Source of the DNA: Shewanella cyperi
GTDB lineage: Bacteria; Pseudomonadota; Gammaproteobacteria; Enterobacterales; Shewanellaceae
DNA length: 64,000 nt
Direction of reading: 5' to 3'
Assembly: GCF_017354985.1 (NCBI RefSeq)
Contig: NZ_CP071501.1
Location: 1,817,501 to 1,881,500 of the forward strand
Numbering within the stretch: the first letter of the stretch is position 1; each line of letters opens with the position of its first letter. Shown piece after piece: positions 19,274-29,470 of this stretch. Position numbers and translations under genes: made by a program. The notes below the pieces were generated by a model. It worked only from the letters and a program-made list of their open reading frames with translations. It was not told the DNA's origin and searched no databases.

Positions 19274-20197
19274 GTGCCCTGGCAAAGGATCCTTGCCGGC
19301 AGTGACGCCGGCATTATCATCGATGGTGTAAAGGTCCGGGACATTCGCTTTCATCCCGGGCACCTTGAGTTTGCGGCCCGCCTTTTCGGTGATACCGATA
19401 AACCTTTGCTGCTCGCGCTGCATGGTTGGCTCGACAATGCCAACAGCTTTGTTCCCCTGGCCGCGTCCCTGCAGGACTATTGTATTCTGGCGCCCGACTG
19501 GCCGGGACATGGTCACAGTGAGCACAGATTGGGTGGTTATCCGCTGCATTGGCTGGATTATCTTTACGATTTGCACGCCATTCTGGGTTGGCTTGCCGAA
19601 TTTGGATTGGCACCGGTGGCGATTGTCGGTCATTCCCTGGGGGGCATAGTGGCCTCTGCCTATTGTGCCGCCCATCCCCATGCCGCCGAGGCGCTGGTGT
19701 TGCTTGATGCCCTGGGGCCCTTAACCGAAAGTGCCGACAATGCCAAAGCCCGTCTGGCTCGCAGTTTTGCCCAGCACGGACGGGAGCGCACGGGGGAAGA
19801 CAAGCTCTATCCCAGCGTCGAGGCCGTGGCCCTGCTCAGGCAAAAACTGACAGGTATGGCATTGGAACACGCAGCTCTTATCGTTGAGCGCAATCTGCTG
19901 GCAAGGGGGAGCCACTGGTGCTGGCGTACCGATAAACGCTTGAAGCTGGACTCACCCCAGCGGTTGACACCGGAGCATGCCGATGCATTGATGGCAGGCA
20001 GTGAAATTCCCACCCTGGCACTGCTGGCGGAGCAGGGGTATGAGACCATAGCGCGCATGTTACCCAAGGCCAAGGATTGGTATCTGAACTTCAATCACCA
20101 GAGACTGCCGGGTGATCATCATTTCCATATGTCCCATGCTGAAGCCACGGCCAAAGCCATAAGAGAGTTTCTCCAGCCGCAGCAGCTCGCCCGATAA
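19274..20197 (+). CDS. Alpha/beta hydrolase (serine hydrolase-like)
   Basis: A 307-residue alpha/beta hydrolase with the oxyanion motif LLLALHGWLDNANSFVPLA, DWPGHGHSEH, and the nucleophile elbow IVGHSLGGIVAS. The catalytic His is probably in GDHHFHMSHAEA near the end, and an acid near ALLAEQG is likely. The GTG at 19274 is chosen because GGAG stands 6 bases upstream and it begins just after the preceding stop; a TTG at 19253 would overlap that gene and lacks a good ribosome site. No signal peptide is present, so it is cytoplasmic. The substrate is unknown; esterase or thioesterase activity is plausible. A weak hairpin terminator overlaps its stop. Confidence 0.88.
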   Translation: MPWQRILAGSDAGIIIDGVKVRDIRFHPGHLEFAARLFGDTDKPLLLALHGWLDNANSFVPLAASLQDYCILAPDWPGHGHSEHRLGGYPLHWLDYLYDLHAILGWLAEFGLAPVAIVGHSLGGIVASAYCAAHPHAAEALVLLDALGPLTESADNAKARLARSFAQHGRERTGEDKLYPSVEAVALLRQKLTGMALEHAALIVERNLLARGSHWCWRTDKRLKLDSPQRLTPEHADALMAGSEIPTLALLAEQGYETIARMLPKAKDWYLNFNHQRLPGDHHFHMSHAEATAKAIREFLQPQQLAR

Positions 20198-20224
20198 AGC
20201 CCGCAAAAAGGGGCTGGGCTTTTT
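20196..20224 (+). terminator. Terminator after the alpha/beta hydrolase gene
   Basis: AAAGCCC (20196-20202) pairs with GGGCTTT (20216-20222) across a 13-base loop, and five T residues (20220-20224) overlap the end of the stem. It overlaps the stop codon. The loop is long, so strength is uncertain. Confidence 0.55.
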
Positions 20225-20252
20225 GTTGCTTTTGTGTGATGATGATTCGAAA

Positions 20253-20270
20253 TTCAAACGCCCGTATGAT
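20253..20270 (+). promoter_or_regulatory. PsrA-like operator before fadD
   Basis: TTCAAAC (20253-20259), four bases, GTATGAT (20264-20270) resembles the palindrome of the TetR-family regulator PsrA (CAAAC, 2-4 bases, GTTTG), which controls fatty-acid degradation genes in pseudomonads and is predicted to in Shewanella. The left arm is full and the right arm differs by one core base. It lies about 120 bp before the fadD start. Confidence 0.5.
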
Positions 20271-20390
20271 TTTTGGGCGATTCAATAATAACAATCTAAG
20301 AAAAAGCTGCGCCGAGCGGTACATTCGACTCCCTGAAAATCGGGCGAACGAATGGCGTTGTGAGCGGCAGTGGGGTGTTAGGAGACTTCT

Positions 20391-22067
20391 GTGGACAAGC
20401 CTTGGATCAATCATTTGCCACATGACGTGCCGGCGGAAATCAATCCGGCCCAGTTCGAAACCTTGGTCGCTATGTTTGAAAATGCGGTTGGTCGGTTTGA
20501 AGATCAACCCGCCTTTATCAATATGGGCGCGGTACTGACCTATCGTAAGTTGGAAGAGCGCAGTCGTGCCTTTGCCGCTTACCTGCAAAACCGGCTCAAA
20601 CTGAAAAAGGGCGATCGCGTTGCCGTCATGATGCCCAATCTGCTGCAATACCCCATAGCCCTGTTCGGCATACTGCGGGCCGGTCTGGTGGTGGTAAACG
20701 TCAATCCCCTGTACACCCCGAGAGAACTCAAACATCAACTGATAGACTCGGGTGCCCGTGCCATAGTGGTGGTGTCCAATTTTGCCCGGACCCTGGAAGA
20801 AGTGGTTGATGAAACCCCGGTGGAGAGTGTGATCATTTCCGGCCTGGGCGACATGCTCAGTGCCCCCAAGCGCACCCTGGTGAACTTTGTGGTCAAGTAC
20901 ATCAAGAAGCTGGTGCCCAAGTATTCATTGCCACACGCGATTTCCATGCGCGATGCCCTGAGCCGCGGTCGCCGCATGCAGTATGTCAAGCCCGAGCTTG
21001 AGCACAGCGATCTGGCCTTTTTACAATACACGGGTGGTACCACAGGCGTATCCAAGGGCGCCATGCTCAGTCACGGTAATATAGTTGCCAACGTGCTGCA
21101 GGCCGACGGCGCTTATTCGCCGCTGCTGACCGACGGCAAGGAGCTGGTGGTTACCGCCTTGCCCCTGTATCACATCTTTGCCCTGACCGTGAACTGTCTG
21201 CTGTTCCTGCACAAGGGCGCCAGAAACCTGCTGATCACCAACCCAAGGGATATTCCCGCCTTTGTCAGTGAATTGCGCAAATATCCGTTCACGGCACTGA
21301 CCGGTGTCAACACCCTGTTCAATGCCCTGGTCAACAACAGCGACTTCGCCTCGCTGGATTTTTCCCGGCTTAAATTGTCCATAGGTGGCGGCATGGCGGT
21401 ACAACGTGCCGTGGCCGAAAAGTGGCAGGGGATCACCCAGACCCGCTTGCTTGAGGGGTATGGTTTGACCGAAGCCTCACCACTGGTGACCTGCTGTCCC
21501 TATAACCTTGACGGTTATAACGGCTCCATTGGTTTTCCGGCGCCTTCCACCCTGATCCAAATTCGTGATGAAGACGGCAAGGTGCTTCCCCAGGGAGAAA
21601 CCGGTGAGCTGTTCGCCAAGGGCCCCCAGGTGATGCTGGGTTACTGGCAGCGTCCGGAAGAAACTGCCAAGGTATTGGATAAGGACGGCTGGCTGGCCAC
21701 AGGCGATATAGGTTACATGGACCCACAGGGATTCTTTTTCCTGGTGGATCGCAAGAAGGACATGATCCTGGTATCAGGCTTCAACGTTTTCCCCAATGAG
21801 GTCGAAGATGTGGTGGCCATGCATCCCAAGGTGCTCGAAGTGGCAGCCATTGGAGTGCCCAATGACGCCAGCGGCGAGTTGGTGAAGATTTTTGTGGTCG
21901 CGAAAGACAAATCTTTGACCGAACAGGACATCATCAAGCACTGCAAGCATCATTTAACGGGCTATAAGGTGCCCAAGCTGGTAGAATTCCGCGATGAGTT
22001 GCCAAAAACCAATGTGGGAAAGATTCTGCGCCGGGAGCTTCGGGACGAAGAACTCAAAAAAGCATGA
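20391..22067 (+). CDS. fadD: Long-chain fatty acid--CoA ligase
   Basis: A 558-residue AMP-forming acyl-CoA synthetase (E. coli FadD 561) that activates imported long-chain fatty acids at the inner membrane for beta-oxidation. The whole length aligns by eye with Fad[23 protein letters not shown], the AMP-binding loop [40 protein letters not shown], and the fatty acyl signature from [11 protein letters not shown] to [17 protein letters not shown]. The end [15 protein letters not shown] holds the catalytic lysine. The GTG start at 20391 has GGAG at 20381-20384. The 193-bp upstream gap carries a PsrA-like site. Confidence 0.97.
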   Translation: MDKPWINHLPHDVPAEINPAQFETLVAMFENAVGRFEDQPAFINMGAVLTYRKLEERSRAFAAYLQNRLKLKKGDRVAVMMPNLLQYPIALFGILRAGLVVVNVNPLYTPRELKHQLIDSGARAIVVVSNFARTLEEVVDETPVESVIISGLGDMLSAPKRTLVNFVVKYIKKLVPKYSLPHAISMRDALSRGRRMQYVKPELEHSDLAFLQYTGGTTGVSKGAMLSHGNIVANVLQADGAYSPLLTDGKELVVTALPLYHIFALTVNCLLFLHKGARNLLITNPRDIPAFVSELRKYPFTALTGVNTLFNALVNNSDFASLDFSRLKLSIGGGMAVQRAVAEKWQGITQTRLLEGYGLTEASPLVTCCPYNLDGYNGSIGFPAPSTLIQIRDEDGKVLPQGETGELFAKGPQVMLGYWQRPEETAKVLDKDGWLATGDIGYMDPQGFFFLVDRKKDMILVSGFNVFPNEVEDVVAMHPKVLEVAAIGVPNDASGELVKIFVVAKDKSLTEQDIIKHCKHHLTGYKVPKLVEFRDELPKTNVGKILRRELRDEELKKA

Positions 22068-22071
22068 ATCC

Positions 22072-22095
22072 AAAGCCGGCGACAGCCGGCTTTTT
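22072..22095 (+). terminator. fadD terminator
   Basis: AAAGCCGGC (22072-22080), loop GACA, GCCGGCTTT (22085-22093) and a T-run. A 9-bp perfect stem starting just after the fadD stop. Confidence 0.9.
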
Positions 22096-22121
22096 GTTGC
22101 CCGCCCTGTGGGAGACCTGGG

Positions 22122-23231
22122 TTGTTAGCCTTCGAATATATAAAAGATGATCAAGCATTGGCGGCACTGGTTGCCCAGTACAGCCAGGCCAATTTGCTGG
22201 TGTTGGATACCGAATTTGTCCGCACCCGTACCTACTATGCCCGCCTGGGCTTAATCCAGGCCTATGATGGCAAGACCCTGGCCCTTATCGACCCCCTGGC
22301 CGTTAAAGACTTATCCGGCTTTTGGGCCCTGTTGACCAATCCAGCCATCACCAAGCTGGTGCATTCCTGCAGCGAAGATCTTGAGGTGTTTGCCCGCAAC
22401 GGTCGCTGCCAGCCAACGCCTCTGTTTGACAGCCAGATAGCCGCAGCTCTGGCCGGCCTGGGTCATGGCCTGGGTTACGCCAAGCTGGTGGAAATGTGTC
22501 TGGGGGAAGTGCTGGACAAGGGGGAATCCCGTACCGATTGGATGAAGCGTCCCTTGACCGAGGCCCAGCTGCAATATGCGGCCAATGACGTGTACTTCCT
22601 GTATCAGTTGTATCCTCAGCTCAAGGAAAAGCTTGAGCAGCAGGGCAGGTTGCAATGGGCCCTGGAAGAAGGCGAGCGCATGACCGAAGGTCGATTGCAG
22701 CAAGCCGATGGCGACACCGCTTATTTGCGGGTTAAGAACGCCTTCCAATTACAGCCCAAACAGCTGGCCTATCTCAAGGTGCTGGCCAAATGGCGTCTGG
22801 AGCGGGCGCTGGACAGGGATTTGGCGCTGGGCTTTGTGATTAAGGATCATGGCCTGATAGCTCTGGCGAAAAAGCAACCCCAGACCATGAATGAACTGCT
22901 TAAGATAGTTGATTTGACCGAGCAGGAAAAGCGCATTCACGGCAAGGAATTGCTGCGGGTGATGCAAAGCGCGGATCTGCAGCATTTGCCCGAGCCCCTG
23001 GATGTGATAGCCCTGAAGCCAGGTTATAAGCAGGCCTTCAAGGACATCAAGACAGCCCTCACAGAGATCTGTGAACAGCAGCAGGTGCCTTCGGAATTGC
23101 TCTGTTCCAAACGTCATATCCACGAATACCTGCAGTATGTCTGGGATGGTCGTATCGGCGACGAGCCGCTGGTGATGCAGGGGTGGCGTGGTGCGTTGGC
23201 CAAAGAAGCGCTGGCTAACTTGAGTCTGTAA
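22122..23231 (+). CDS. rnd: Ribonuclease D
   Basis: A 369-residue 3'-5' exoribonuclease (E. coli 375) that trims tRNA and other small RNA 3' ends. The DEDDy catalytic residues are in VLDTEFVRTRTYYARLGLIQ, KLVHSCSEDLEVFA and LQYAANDVYFLYQLY. Two HRDC nucleic-acid-binding domains follow in the C-terminal half (for example LKVLAKWRLERALDRDLAL). The start is a TTG at 22122 with GGAG eight bases upstream; a TTG or UUG start is also known for rnd in E. coli, where it limits expression. It sits between two strong terminators as a single-gene unit. Confidence 0.95.
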   Translation: MLAFEYIKDDQALAALVAQYSQANLLVLDTEFVRTRTYYARLGLIQAYDGKTLALIDPLAVKDLSGFWALLTNPAITKLVHSCSEDLEVFARNGRCQPTPLFDSQIAAALAGLGHGLGYAKLVEMCLGEVLDKGESRTDWMKRPLTEAQLQYAANDVYFLYQLYPQLKEKLEQQGRLQWALEEGERMTEGRLQQADGDTAYLRVKNAFQLQPKQLAYLKVLAKWRLERALDRDLALGFVIKDHGLIALAKKQPQTMNELLKIVDLTEQEKRIHGKELLRVMQSADLQHLPEPLDVIALKPGYKQAFKDIKTALTEICEQQQVPSELLCSKRHIHEYLQYVWDGRIGDEPLVMQGWRGALAKEALANLSL

Positions 23232-23255
23232 GCCGCATTGTTTGCAAAAGCGCAA

Positions 23256-23284
23256 TAAAAAAGCCGCCCAAGGCGGCTTTTTTA
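23256..23284. terminator. Bidirectional terminator between rnd and minE
   Basis: GCCGCC (23263-23268), loop CAA, GGCGGC (23272-23277), flanked by six A on one side and six T on the other. It can stop transcription of rnd on the plus strand and of minCDE on the minus strand. Confidence 0.93.
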
Positions 23285-23302
23285 TTGGCAGTTCGGCTTA
23301 CC

Positions 23303-23560
23303 TTACCTGTCGGGCAGGGTAACGTTCAGCTCAAGTACCGAGATATTATCGTCGTTTTGTTCCAGTTGAACCGAAACCTGATCAGGCGAGATCTGCACGT
23401 ACTTGCGGATCACTTCGATAATTTCCTGCTTCATCAGCGGGAAATAGTCCGGTGCTCCCCGCTCACCCCGTTGATGGGCAACGATAATTTGCAGCCTTTC
23501 TTTAGCCGTAACTGCGGTACTGGATTTTTTGTTGCTTCTGAAATAGTCGAGTAAGGACAT
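23303..23560 (-). CDS. minE: Cell division topological specificity factor MinE
   Basis: 85 residues (E. coli 88). [31 protein letters not shown] is the membrane-targeting and MinD-contact region that stimulates MinD ATPase. The C-terminal half (about 35-85) is the dimerising topological-specificity domain. MinE drives the pole-to-pole Min oscillation so that MinC inhibition is lowest at mid-cell. It follows minD after 2 bp as the last gene of minCDE. Confidence 0.97.
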   Translation of the reverse strand: MSLLDYFRSNKKSSTAVTAKERLQIIVAHQRGERGAPDYFPLMKQEIIEVIRKYVQISPDQVSVQLEQNDDNISVLELNVTLPDR

Positions 23561-23562
23561 AA

Positions 23563-24372
23563 TTAGCTACCAAAAATTCGTTTGAGGAATCCCTTCTTTT
23601 CTTCCGTGACAAAGCGTACCGGTACTTCTTCACCCAGCAGACGCGCCACGGTATCGCTGTAGGCCAGGCCGGCATCGCTTTCCTGGTCGATGATTACGGG
23701 AACACCCGAGTTGGAGGCCTTGAGTACGGCCTGTGACTCGGGGATCACGCCAATGAGTTCAATGGCCAGAATTTCTTCCACGTCGGCGACACTGAGCATT
23801 TCACCTGATTTGACCCGGCTTGGAGAGTAACGCGTCAGCAACAGGTATTCCTTGATAGGCTCCAGGTTCTGCTCGGCGCGGCGTGAGCGACTTTGCAGCA
23901 TGCCCAGGATCCGGTCCGAATCGCGCACTGAACTCACTTCCGGGTTGGTGGTGACTATGGCGATATCGGCAAAGTACAGTGCCATCATGGCACCGGTTTC
24001 AATCCCGGCCGGTGAATCACAGATAATGAAATCAAAATCTTTGGATAAATCTTCCAGTACCCGACCGACACCCTCTTTGGTCAGGGCATCTTTGTCACGG
24101 GTTTGGGATGCCGGCAGGATAAACAGCTTATCGCAGCGTTTGTCCTTGATGAGCGCCTGATTGAGGTTGGCCTCGCCGTTGATCACATTGACGAAGTCAT
24201 AGACCACACGGCGTTCGCAACCCATGATAAGGTCGAGGTTACGAAGGCCGATATCAAAGTCAATGACCACTGTCTTGTGGCCCTTGAGTGCCAGGCCGGT
24301 GGCTATGGCCGCACTGGAGGTGGTTTTACCCACGCCGCCTTTTCCTGAAGTGACAACAATAATTTGTGCCAT
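23563..24372 (-). CDS. minD: Septum site-determining ATPase MinD
   Basis: 269 residues (E. coli 270). A ParA-type ATPase with the deviant Walker A motif [15 protein letters not shown] and the switch region [14 protein letters not shown]. The C-terminal amphipathic helix [11 protein letters not shown] is the membrane-targeting sequence. It recruits MinC to the membrane and is released by MinE. It lies between minC (28-bp gap) and minE (2-bp gap). Confidence 0.98.
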   Translation of the reverse strand: MAQIIVVTSGKGGVGKTTSSAAIATGLALKGHKTVVIDFDIGLRNLDLIMGCERRVVYDFVNVINGEANLNQALIKDKRCDKLFILPASQTRDKDALTKEGVGRVLEDLSKDFDFIICDSPAGIETGAMMALYFADIAIVTTNPEVSSVRDSDRILGMLQSRSRRAEQNLEPIKEYLLLTRYSPSRVKSGEMLSVADVEEILAIELIGVIPESQAVLKASNSGVPVIIDQESDAGLAYSDTVARLLGEEVPVRFVTEEKKGFLKRIFGS

Positions 24373-24400
24373 GTCGCTATTTATCCTTTAAATCTGTCCC

Positions 24401-25066
24401 TTATTGGGGCAGTGATTCAACCGTTAACGACTCGCCGACGAGGCGAATACAACCGCTTTTTGAGGTAACATGCTTTTGCAGGTTTTCAGTCAGCCAATAT
24501 TGGCCTGCAATGGAAACCAGTTCTGCCTCAAGGGATTGCGCAAGGATCACGGCATTCGCGTCACCGCTGGCGCCGGCCATGGCCTTACCCCTTAAAGCAC
24601 CGTAAATATGGATACTGCCATCGGCGATGACTTCGGCACCGTTACCGACTGCTCCGAAGATCACCAGATCGCCGTCTTTGACATAAATCTGCTGTCCTGA
24701 ACGTACGTTCTGTTTCACTATACGGGTGTTTCTGGGGGGCGGGGGAGGTGTTTTGCTTTCTTTGCCGGCCTTGAGTATGGCAAGCCCAAGGGCTTTGGCC
24801 TGTTCACTCAATGGGTTGCTGGCGCCGGTAACACCGACGATGACCAACTGCCGCGACTCCAACAGTTGTTTTAGGGCGGCAAGGTCCACCTCTCCATCCG
24901 ACAGGGCACTGAGATTGACGACCAGAGGTGCACCCAGAAAAAACTGTGGTGCCTGGGCCAATTTGCTGTCCAACTCGGTGGCAATACTGTCCAAATCTTT
25001 GCTGTTAATATGCAAAACGGACAAGGTAAAAGACGATCCCTTTAATTCCAGGCTTGCTTTTGGCAT
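24401..25066 (-). CDS. minC: Septum site-determining protein MinC
   Basis: 221 residues (E. coli 231). The N-terminal domain (about 1-100) inhibits FtsZ polymerisation. A proline-rich linker (TPPPPPRN) leads to the C-terminal beta-helix (about 115-221) that dimerises and binds MinD, with the family signature [20 protein letters not shown] and [16 protein letters not shown]. First gene of minCDE on the minus strand, divergent from the YcgL gene across a 122-bp gap. Confidence 0.96.
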   Translation of the reverse strand: MPKASLELKGSSFTLSVLHINSKDLDSIATELDSKLAQAPQFFLGAPLVVNLSALSDGEVDLAALKQLLESRQLVIVGVTGASNPLSEQAKALGLAILKAGKESKTPPPPPRNTRIVKQNVRSGQQIYVKDGDLVIFGAVGNGAEVIADGSIHIYGALRGKAMAGASGDANAVILAQSLEAELVSIAGQYWLTENLQKHVTSKSGCIRLVGESLTVESLPQ

Positions 25067-25188
25067 CCCCGCAAAATACTCCAGAAATTAACCAGTCTAG
25101 GCGCTGATTTGCATTATATTCTCAGGGGCCCATGTTATAGTGTGCCCAATTGGCTGGCAAGTTTGATAACGGGGAATTTGAAACAACC

Positions 25189-25467
25189 ATGATTTGTGCG
25201 GTATATAAAAGCAGTCGTAAAGCTGAAACCTATTTGTTTGTGCCCAAACGCGATGATTTCAGTCAGGTGCCCGATGCCTTAATGGACATGTTTGGTACCC
25301 CGACTCTGGTAATGATGTTACCGTTGCAAAAAAGACAGGTCCTGGGACTGGCTGATATTAACAAAGTGCGCAGCGAGTTGGCTGACAAGGGATACTACCT
25401 TCAGTTGCCACCGCCGACCGAAAACCTGCTCAAAGAGCACAGACTCAGCCTGGGACTCAAGGATTAA
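25189..25467 (+). CDS. ycgL: YcgL domain protein
   Basis: A 92-residue protein of the gammaproteobacterial YcgL family, starting MICAVYKSSRKAETYLFV and containing RDDFSQVPDALMDMFG and MMLPLQKRQVLGLADINKVR. Function is unknown; in this group of bacteria the gene is habitually beside minC, as here. The ATG at 25189 matches the family start; the frame extends upstream without similarity. The lytic transglycosylase gene follows after 26 bp and is likely co-transcribed. Confidence 0.9.
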   Translation: MICAVYKSSRKAETYLFVPKRDDFSQVPDALMDMFGTPTLVMMLPLQKRQVLGLADINKVRSELADKGYYLQLPPPTENLLKEHRLSLGLKD

Positions 25468-25493
25468 GCTGATAAAAGCTAAAAGGAGACCCT

Positions 25494-26471
25494 GTGATCG
25501 ATAACAAAATGTTGCCCTTGTTTTTGGCGCCCTTTTTGGTCGCGGCGCCGGCCCACAGCGAAACCTACCCTGAGTTTCTGGCGGGGCTGAAGCAAGAGGC
25601 AAAGTCGATTGTTGGTATGAATGATGAAGCGCTGAACAGCGCTTTTTCGCAAATTAAACTGTTTAAAAAGGCTTCTGCCGGGGGGGCTCCACAGGCTCAG
25701 CCCGAAAAGCTGGACGACTATTTCCCCTTCAGGGTCCCCGAGTCCCTGGTGGAACAGGCCCGCGAGCAGTTCAAGCTGCATCATGAAAGCCTGCTGCAGA
25801 TTGAAAAACAATTTGGGGTACAGCCGAGATTTGTGGTGGCGCTGTGGGGACTCAGGTCAGAATTCGGTAACCGCAGTGCTGGTTATCCGGCGCTGACTGT
25901 GAATGCGTCACTGGCCTACGACGGCGATGATAAGGCGTTTCACCGTGAACAGGTGCTGGCCGGACTTAAGGCGCTGGCAAGGGATGGATTGGCATTCGAT
26001 GCTTTTACCGCCAATACCAAAGGGCTGCTGGGACAAACAGCGTTCAGCGCCGCAGACTATTTGGCCTATGCCACTGATGGTGACGGCGACGGTAAGAAGG
26101 ACATCTGGCAAAACACAACCGATGTTTTTGCCTCCATCGCTACCTTGCTGGTGAAGAATGGCTGGCAGGCGGAAGCCACCTGGGGACGCCAGGTGCGGGT
26201 ACCGGATGGCTTGGATGCCAATTTGGTGGGTTTGACTCACAGCGAAAGTTTTGCCCAATGGCAGAAACTGGGCGTCAGGCGTTATGATGGTACAGATCTT
26301 CCGGACCGTGCCGATATGCAGGTGTCACTGATCATGCCCGAAGGAGCCAAGGGCAGGCAGTATCTGGTATATGAGAATTACCGGGTACTGTCCAAGTTGT
26401 TTGCCTCGGACTTTGAGGCCCTGGCGGTGACCTATTTGTCGGAAAGGATCAAATATCCGCCCATTGAATAG
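25494..26471 (+). CDS. Lytic murein transglycosylase (MltB/SLT_2 family)
   Basis: 325 residues with a signal peptide (about 1-22, cleaved near APAHS-ET) and no lipobox, so a soluble periplasmic enzyme. It belongs to the MltB-like family that cleaves peptidoglycan glycan strands to 1,6-anhydro products. The catalytic glutamate is in VALWGLRSEFGNRSAGYPAL (about residue 122), with TVNASLAYDGDD and a calcium-like loop DGDGDGKKDIW following. The GTG at 25494 has AAGGAG five bases upstream. Its place after ycgL is typical for Shewanella and relatives. Confidence 0.9.
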   Translation: MIDNKMLPLFLAPFLVAAPAHSETYPEFLAGLKQEAKSIVGMNDEALNSAFSQIKLFKKASAGGAPQAQPEKLDDYFPFRVPESLVEQAREQFKLHHESLLQIEKQFGVQPRFVVALWGLRSEFGNRSAGYPALTVNASLAYDGDDKAFHREQVLAGLKALARDGLAFDAFTANTKGLLGQTAFSAADYLAYATDGDGDGKKDIWQNTTDVFASIATLLVKNGWQAEATWGRQVRVPDGLDANLVGLTHSESFAQWQKLGVRRYDGTDLPDRADMQVSLIMPEGAKGRQYLVYENYRVLSKLFASDFEALAVTYLSERIKYPPIE

Positions 26472-26525
26472 TGTGGATTCGTGCCCTTGGTGGCCAAGCA
26501 GTAAATAGAGCCTAGGTGGGTAGAC

Positions 26526-26969
26526 GTGACTGAATTCTGGAAACACAAACGCCTTGATGAAATGAGTTCGCAGGAGTGGGAATCACTGTGTGACGGTTGT
26601 GGCAAATGTTGCCTTAACAAGATCATAGATGACGATACCGATGAACTGTATTACACCAATGCGGCTTGCAAGTTACTCGACAGGGATGAGTGCCGCTGCC
26701 GTCATTACACCGAGCGCTTCTCCTATGTGCCCGGTTGTGCGGCGATCACAGTGGACAATATTGGCCAATTGGATTGGCTGCCGGAAAGCTGTGCTTATAT
26801 CAGGTTGTACAAGGGCCGCGATTTGCCATCCTGGCATCCGCTGTTGACCGGATCAAAGGATGCCATGCATGCGGCAGGTATGTCGGTAAGGGGTAAGGTG
26901 GTCTGTGAAACCAAGGTCAGGTACCTGGACGATCACATAGTGCTTTGGCCCCTGCTGGATTGTGACTGA
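26526..26969 (+). CDS. ycgN: YcgN family cysteine-cluster protein
   Basis: 147 residues of the YkgJ/YcgN family, proposed to bind zinc or an iron-sulphur centre. The cysteine cluster is clear: [29 protein letters not shown], and YVPGCAAIT, followed by [18 protein letters not shown]. Biochemical role is not established. The start is GTG at 26526 with AGGTGGG upstream. It converges on dsbB across a shared terminator. Confidence 0.92.
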   Translation: MTEFWKHKRLDEMSSQEWESLCDGCGKCCLNKIIDDDTDELYYTNAACKLLDRDECRCRHYTERFSYVPGCAAITVDNIGQLDWLPESCAYIRLYKGRDLPSWHPLLTGSKDAMHAAGMSVRGKVVCETKVRYLDDHIVLWPLLDCD

Positions 26970-26997
26970 GCAGCTGGATTGACTGTATTGGTTAGCC

Positions 26998-27029
26998 ATA
27001 AAAAAACGCCCTCATGGGCGTTTTTTTAT
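26998..27029. terminator. Bidirectional terminator between ycgN and dsbB
   Basis: A6 CGCCC (27001-27011), loop TCAT, GGGCG T7 (27016-27027). The near-perfect palindrome has T-tracts on both strands. Confidence 0.93.
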
Positions 27030-27041
27030 GGCGCAATGTTC

Positions 27042-27554
27042 TCAGGCTTGCTTTTTGAGCACGGGCACCAAAAACAACGCCAGGGCCGCAAGAAACGTGG
27101 TGAAGGCCACAATCATCCACTGGGCCATGGTGACATCGGCGAATTCCCAGGGAATGTCGGTGCACATGCCGGTAGGCATAAACACCGAGGGCAGCCAGTC
27201 ATGCAGTGGCATCCAGCCGGGAAATTCAGGCAGGAAGGAGCAGGTGGCAAAGGGGGAAGGATTGGTTTGAATGTCCACCAACTCCATCGACAATTTCACT
27301 CCCCATGCCGCACTGGCACCCCAGAGCAGGCTCGCCAACATCCTGACTGGCCTTAGCGTCGGTGCTGTCATGCCAATGATACCTGCCAGCAACAGGCCCA
27401 GTACCGCAAGGCGGATATAGATACACATGACACAGGGATCGAGTTTCATCCCGTACTGGAAATAAAGGGCCGATAATTCCAAACCAAGTGCTGTCAGCGC
27501 CAACAGTCCCCAGGCAAGGCGACCATGGGCAAAGCGCGTTAATTTGCTAAACAT
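27042..27554 (-). CDS. dsbB: Disulfide bond formation protein DsbB
   Basis: A 170-residue inner membrane protein (E. coli 176) with four membrane helices that reoxidises DsbA and passes electrons to quinones. The first redox pair is CVMC in [15 protein letters not shown], and the second is the pair of cysteines in ATCSFLPE and [10 protein letters not shown] of the second periplasmic loop. ATG at 27554 with GGAG upstream is the family start. It lies downstream of nhaB but behind a terminator, so it probably has its own promoter. The nhaB-dsbB order is conserved from E. coli. Confidence 0.96.
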   Translation of the reverse strand: MFSKLTRFAHGRLAWGLLALTALGLELSALYFQYGMKLDPCVMCIYIRLAVLGLLLAGIIGMTAPTLRPVRMLASLLWGASAAWGVKLSMELVDIQTNPSPFATCSFLPEFPGWMPLHDWLPSVFMPTGMCTDIPWEFADVTMAQWMIVAFTTFLAALALFLVPVLKKQA

Positions 27555-27567
27555 AAGTGCTCCATAT

Positions 27568-27600
27568 AAAAATTGCCCCGCGGCGTCAGCGCGGGGCAAT
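27568..27600 (-). terminator. nhaB terminator
   Basis: On the minus strand a GC-rich hairpin, ATTGCCCCGC with GCGGGGCAAT, is followed by five T (27572-27568). It stands between nhaB and dsbB. Confidence 0.88.
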
Positions 27601-27635
27601 CAAGACTCTACTTAAAGCCGGCGTACCGGTCAACC

Positions 27636-29222
27636 TCAGTGGCTGGACAGGGCGTTCGCTGCGGCTTCCTGCACTGTGTGATGGTGGATCAATCCGCTTT
27701 CATAAAAGAAGCGGGTCGACTGTTCCAGAAAACCTGTTTCTATGGCCATGATGCCGACAACTGACAGCATCACAGTGTAAGGCAGCGCCATCCATACCAT
27801 GCGTCCATATGACAGACGAATGAGGGGCGCCAGTGCCGAAGTCAGCAGGAACAGGAAGGCCGCCTGACCATTGGGTGTGGCTACCGAAGGCAGGTTGGTG
27901 CCTGTGTTGATGGCTACCGCCAACAAGTCAAACTGGTCACGGCTGATTTGGCCATGGAGCAGCGCAGATTTGACTTCGTTGATGTACACGGTGCCGACAA
28001 ATACGTTGTCACTGACCATGGAAAGCAGGCCGTTGGCTATGTAGAAGATGACCAACTGGACATTACCTTCAAAGCTCAGGGCCCATTGCACCACGGGCGC
28101 AAACAGCTGCTGATCGATTATCACACCCACTACGGCGAAAAATACTGCCAGCAGCGCGGTAAAGGGCAGGGCTTCCTCGAACGCTTTTCCCAGGGCATGC
28201 TCATCGGTTACACCGTTGAAGGCCGTGGTCAGGATGATCACCGACAGGCCGATAATGCCCACGGCTGCCAAGTGGAAAGCCAGTCCCAGTATCAACCAGA
28301 TACCAACCAAGGCCTGCACCACCAACTTGACGTTGTCCTTGTTGGTACGGTGAGAATCTTCATAGGCAGAATAATCGGTCAGGATCTTGTGCACTGCATC
28401 GGGCAACTTGGCGCCATAGCCGAACCAGCCCAGTTTCTCCACCATAAAACAGGTAAGGATACCGGTCACCAATACCGGCACTGTTACTGGGGACATGCGC
28501 AGGGCAAACTCGGCAAAGTTCCAGTTAGCCTGGGCAGCAATGATCAGGTTTTGCGGTTCGCCCACCATGGTGCAAACACCGCCCAAGGCCGTCCCCACAC
28601 CGGCATGCATCAGCAGGTTGCGCAGAAAACCCCGGAAGGATTCCAGTTCATCATGGTTAAGCTGCTCGGCAGCTTCTGAGGTGTGGTCATGATCCGAGCT
28701 GAAGTCCTTGCCTGATGCCACCTTGTGATACACAGAGTAAAAACCCACAGCCACTGTGATGATTACTGCTATCACTGTCAGAGCATCAAGAAAGGCCGAC
28801 AGGAACGCCGATGCACAGCAGAACATCAGTGATACCATGGTTTTGGATCGGATCTTGGTAATGATCTTGGTGAAGGCAAACAGCAGCAATTGCTTCATAA
28901 AGTAGATGCCTGCCACCATAAATATCAACAGCAGCAACACTTCCATGTTAGCGATTAATTCGTGCAGCACCTGTGAGGGCGAGGTCATGCCGATAATCAC
29001 GGCCTCAATGGCCAACAATCCCCCGGGTTGTAATGGATAGCATTTTAGTGCCATGGCCAGGGTAAAAATAAACTGCACCACCAACGCCCAACCGGCAACA
29101 AAGGGATTCAGACTGAATAAAATCGGGTTGATTAAGAGGAATGATAAAATAGCGAATTTGTACCATCTGGGGGAATTTCCCAGAAAGTTGCCAAATATCG
29201 CCTGACCAATAGTCACAGGCAT
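27636..29222 (-). CDS. nhaB: Na+/H+ antiporter NhaB
   Basis: A 528-residue polytopic inner membrane antiporter (E. coli 513) that expels sodium and helps pH and salt homeostasis. Strong similarity is visible throughout: [73 protein letters not shown] and [16 protein letters not shown]. The ATG at 29222 with GGAGAAGG upstream fits the family; an ATG five codons earlier lies in that ribosome site. It is divergent from fadR with a FadR-like operator in the 299-bp gap. Confidence 0.97.
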   Translation of the reverse strand: MPVTIGQAIFGNFLGNSPRWYKFAILSFLLINPILFSLNPFVAGWALVVQFIFTLAMALKCYPLQPGGLLAIEAVIIGMTSPSQVLHELIANMEVLLLLIFMVAGIYFMKQLLLFAFTKIITKIRSKTMVSLMFCCASAFLSAFLDALTVIAVIITVAVGFYSVYHKVASGKDFSSDHDHTSEAAEQLNHDELESFRGFLRNLLMHAGVGTALGGVCTMVGEPQNLIIAAQANWNFAEFALRMSPVTVPVLVTGILTCFMVEKLGWFGYGAKLPDAVHKILTDYSAYEDSHRTNKDNVKLVVQALVGIWLILGLAFHLAAVGIIGLSVIILTTAFNGVTDEHALGKAFEEALPFTALLAVFFAVVGVIIDQQLFAPVVQWALSFEGNVQLVIFYIANGLLSMVSDNVFVGTVYINEVKSALLHGQISRDQFDLLAVAINTGTNLPSVATPNGQAAFLFLLTSALAPLIRLSYGRMVWMALPYTVMLSVVGIMAIETGFLEQSTRFFYESGLIHHHTVQEAAANALSSH

Positions 29223-29470
29223 GCCACCTTCTCCCATACTGTTGAATTATTTATAAAGTTTATGGTTTTGTCATTGAAATCCAATCCAGTCTAGCCTAAA
29301 GCCCCACACAATGTAATCCGCCATTTACAACGGACTTTCAAAAATCTGAACCAATTTGCAAAAACGGTCAGCGTAATTTCCCGCTTGCTCTCTTTTTAGG
29401 CGTTTTTTGTGACTAAACACCTTTTATAAACCGGAATGGTTGGTGCTGGTGGTTTTCATTTTTTACCGCT

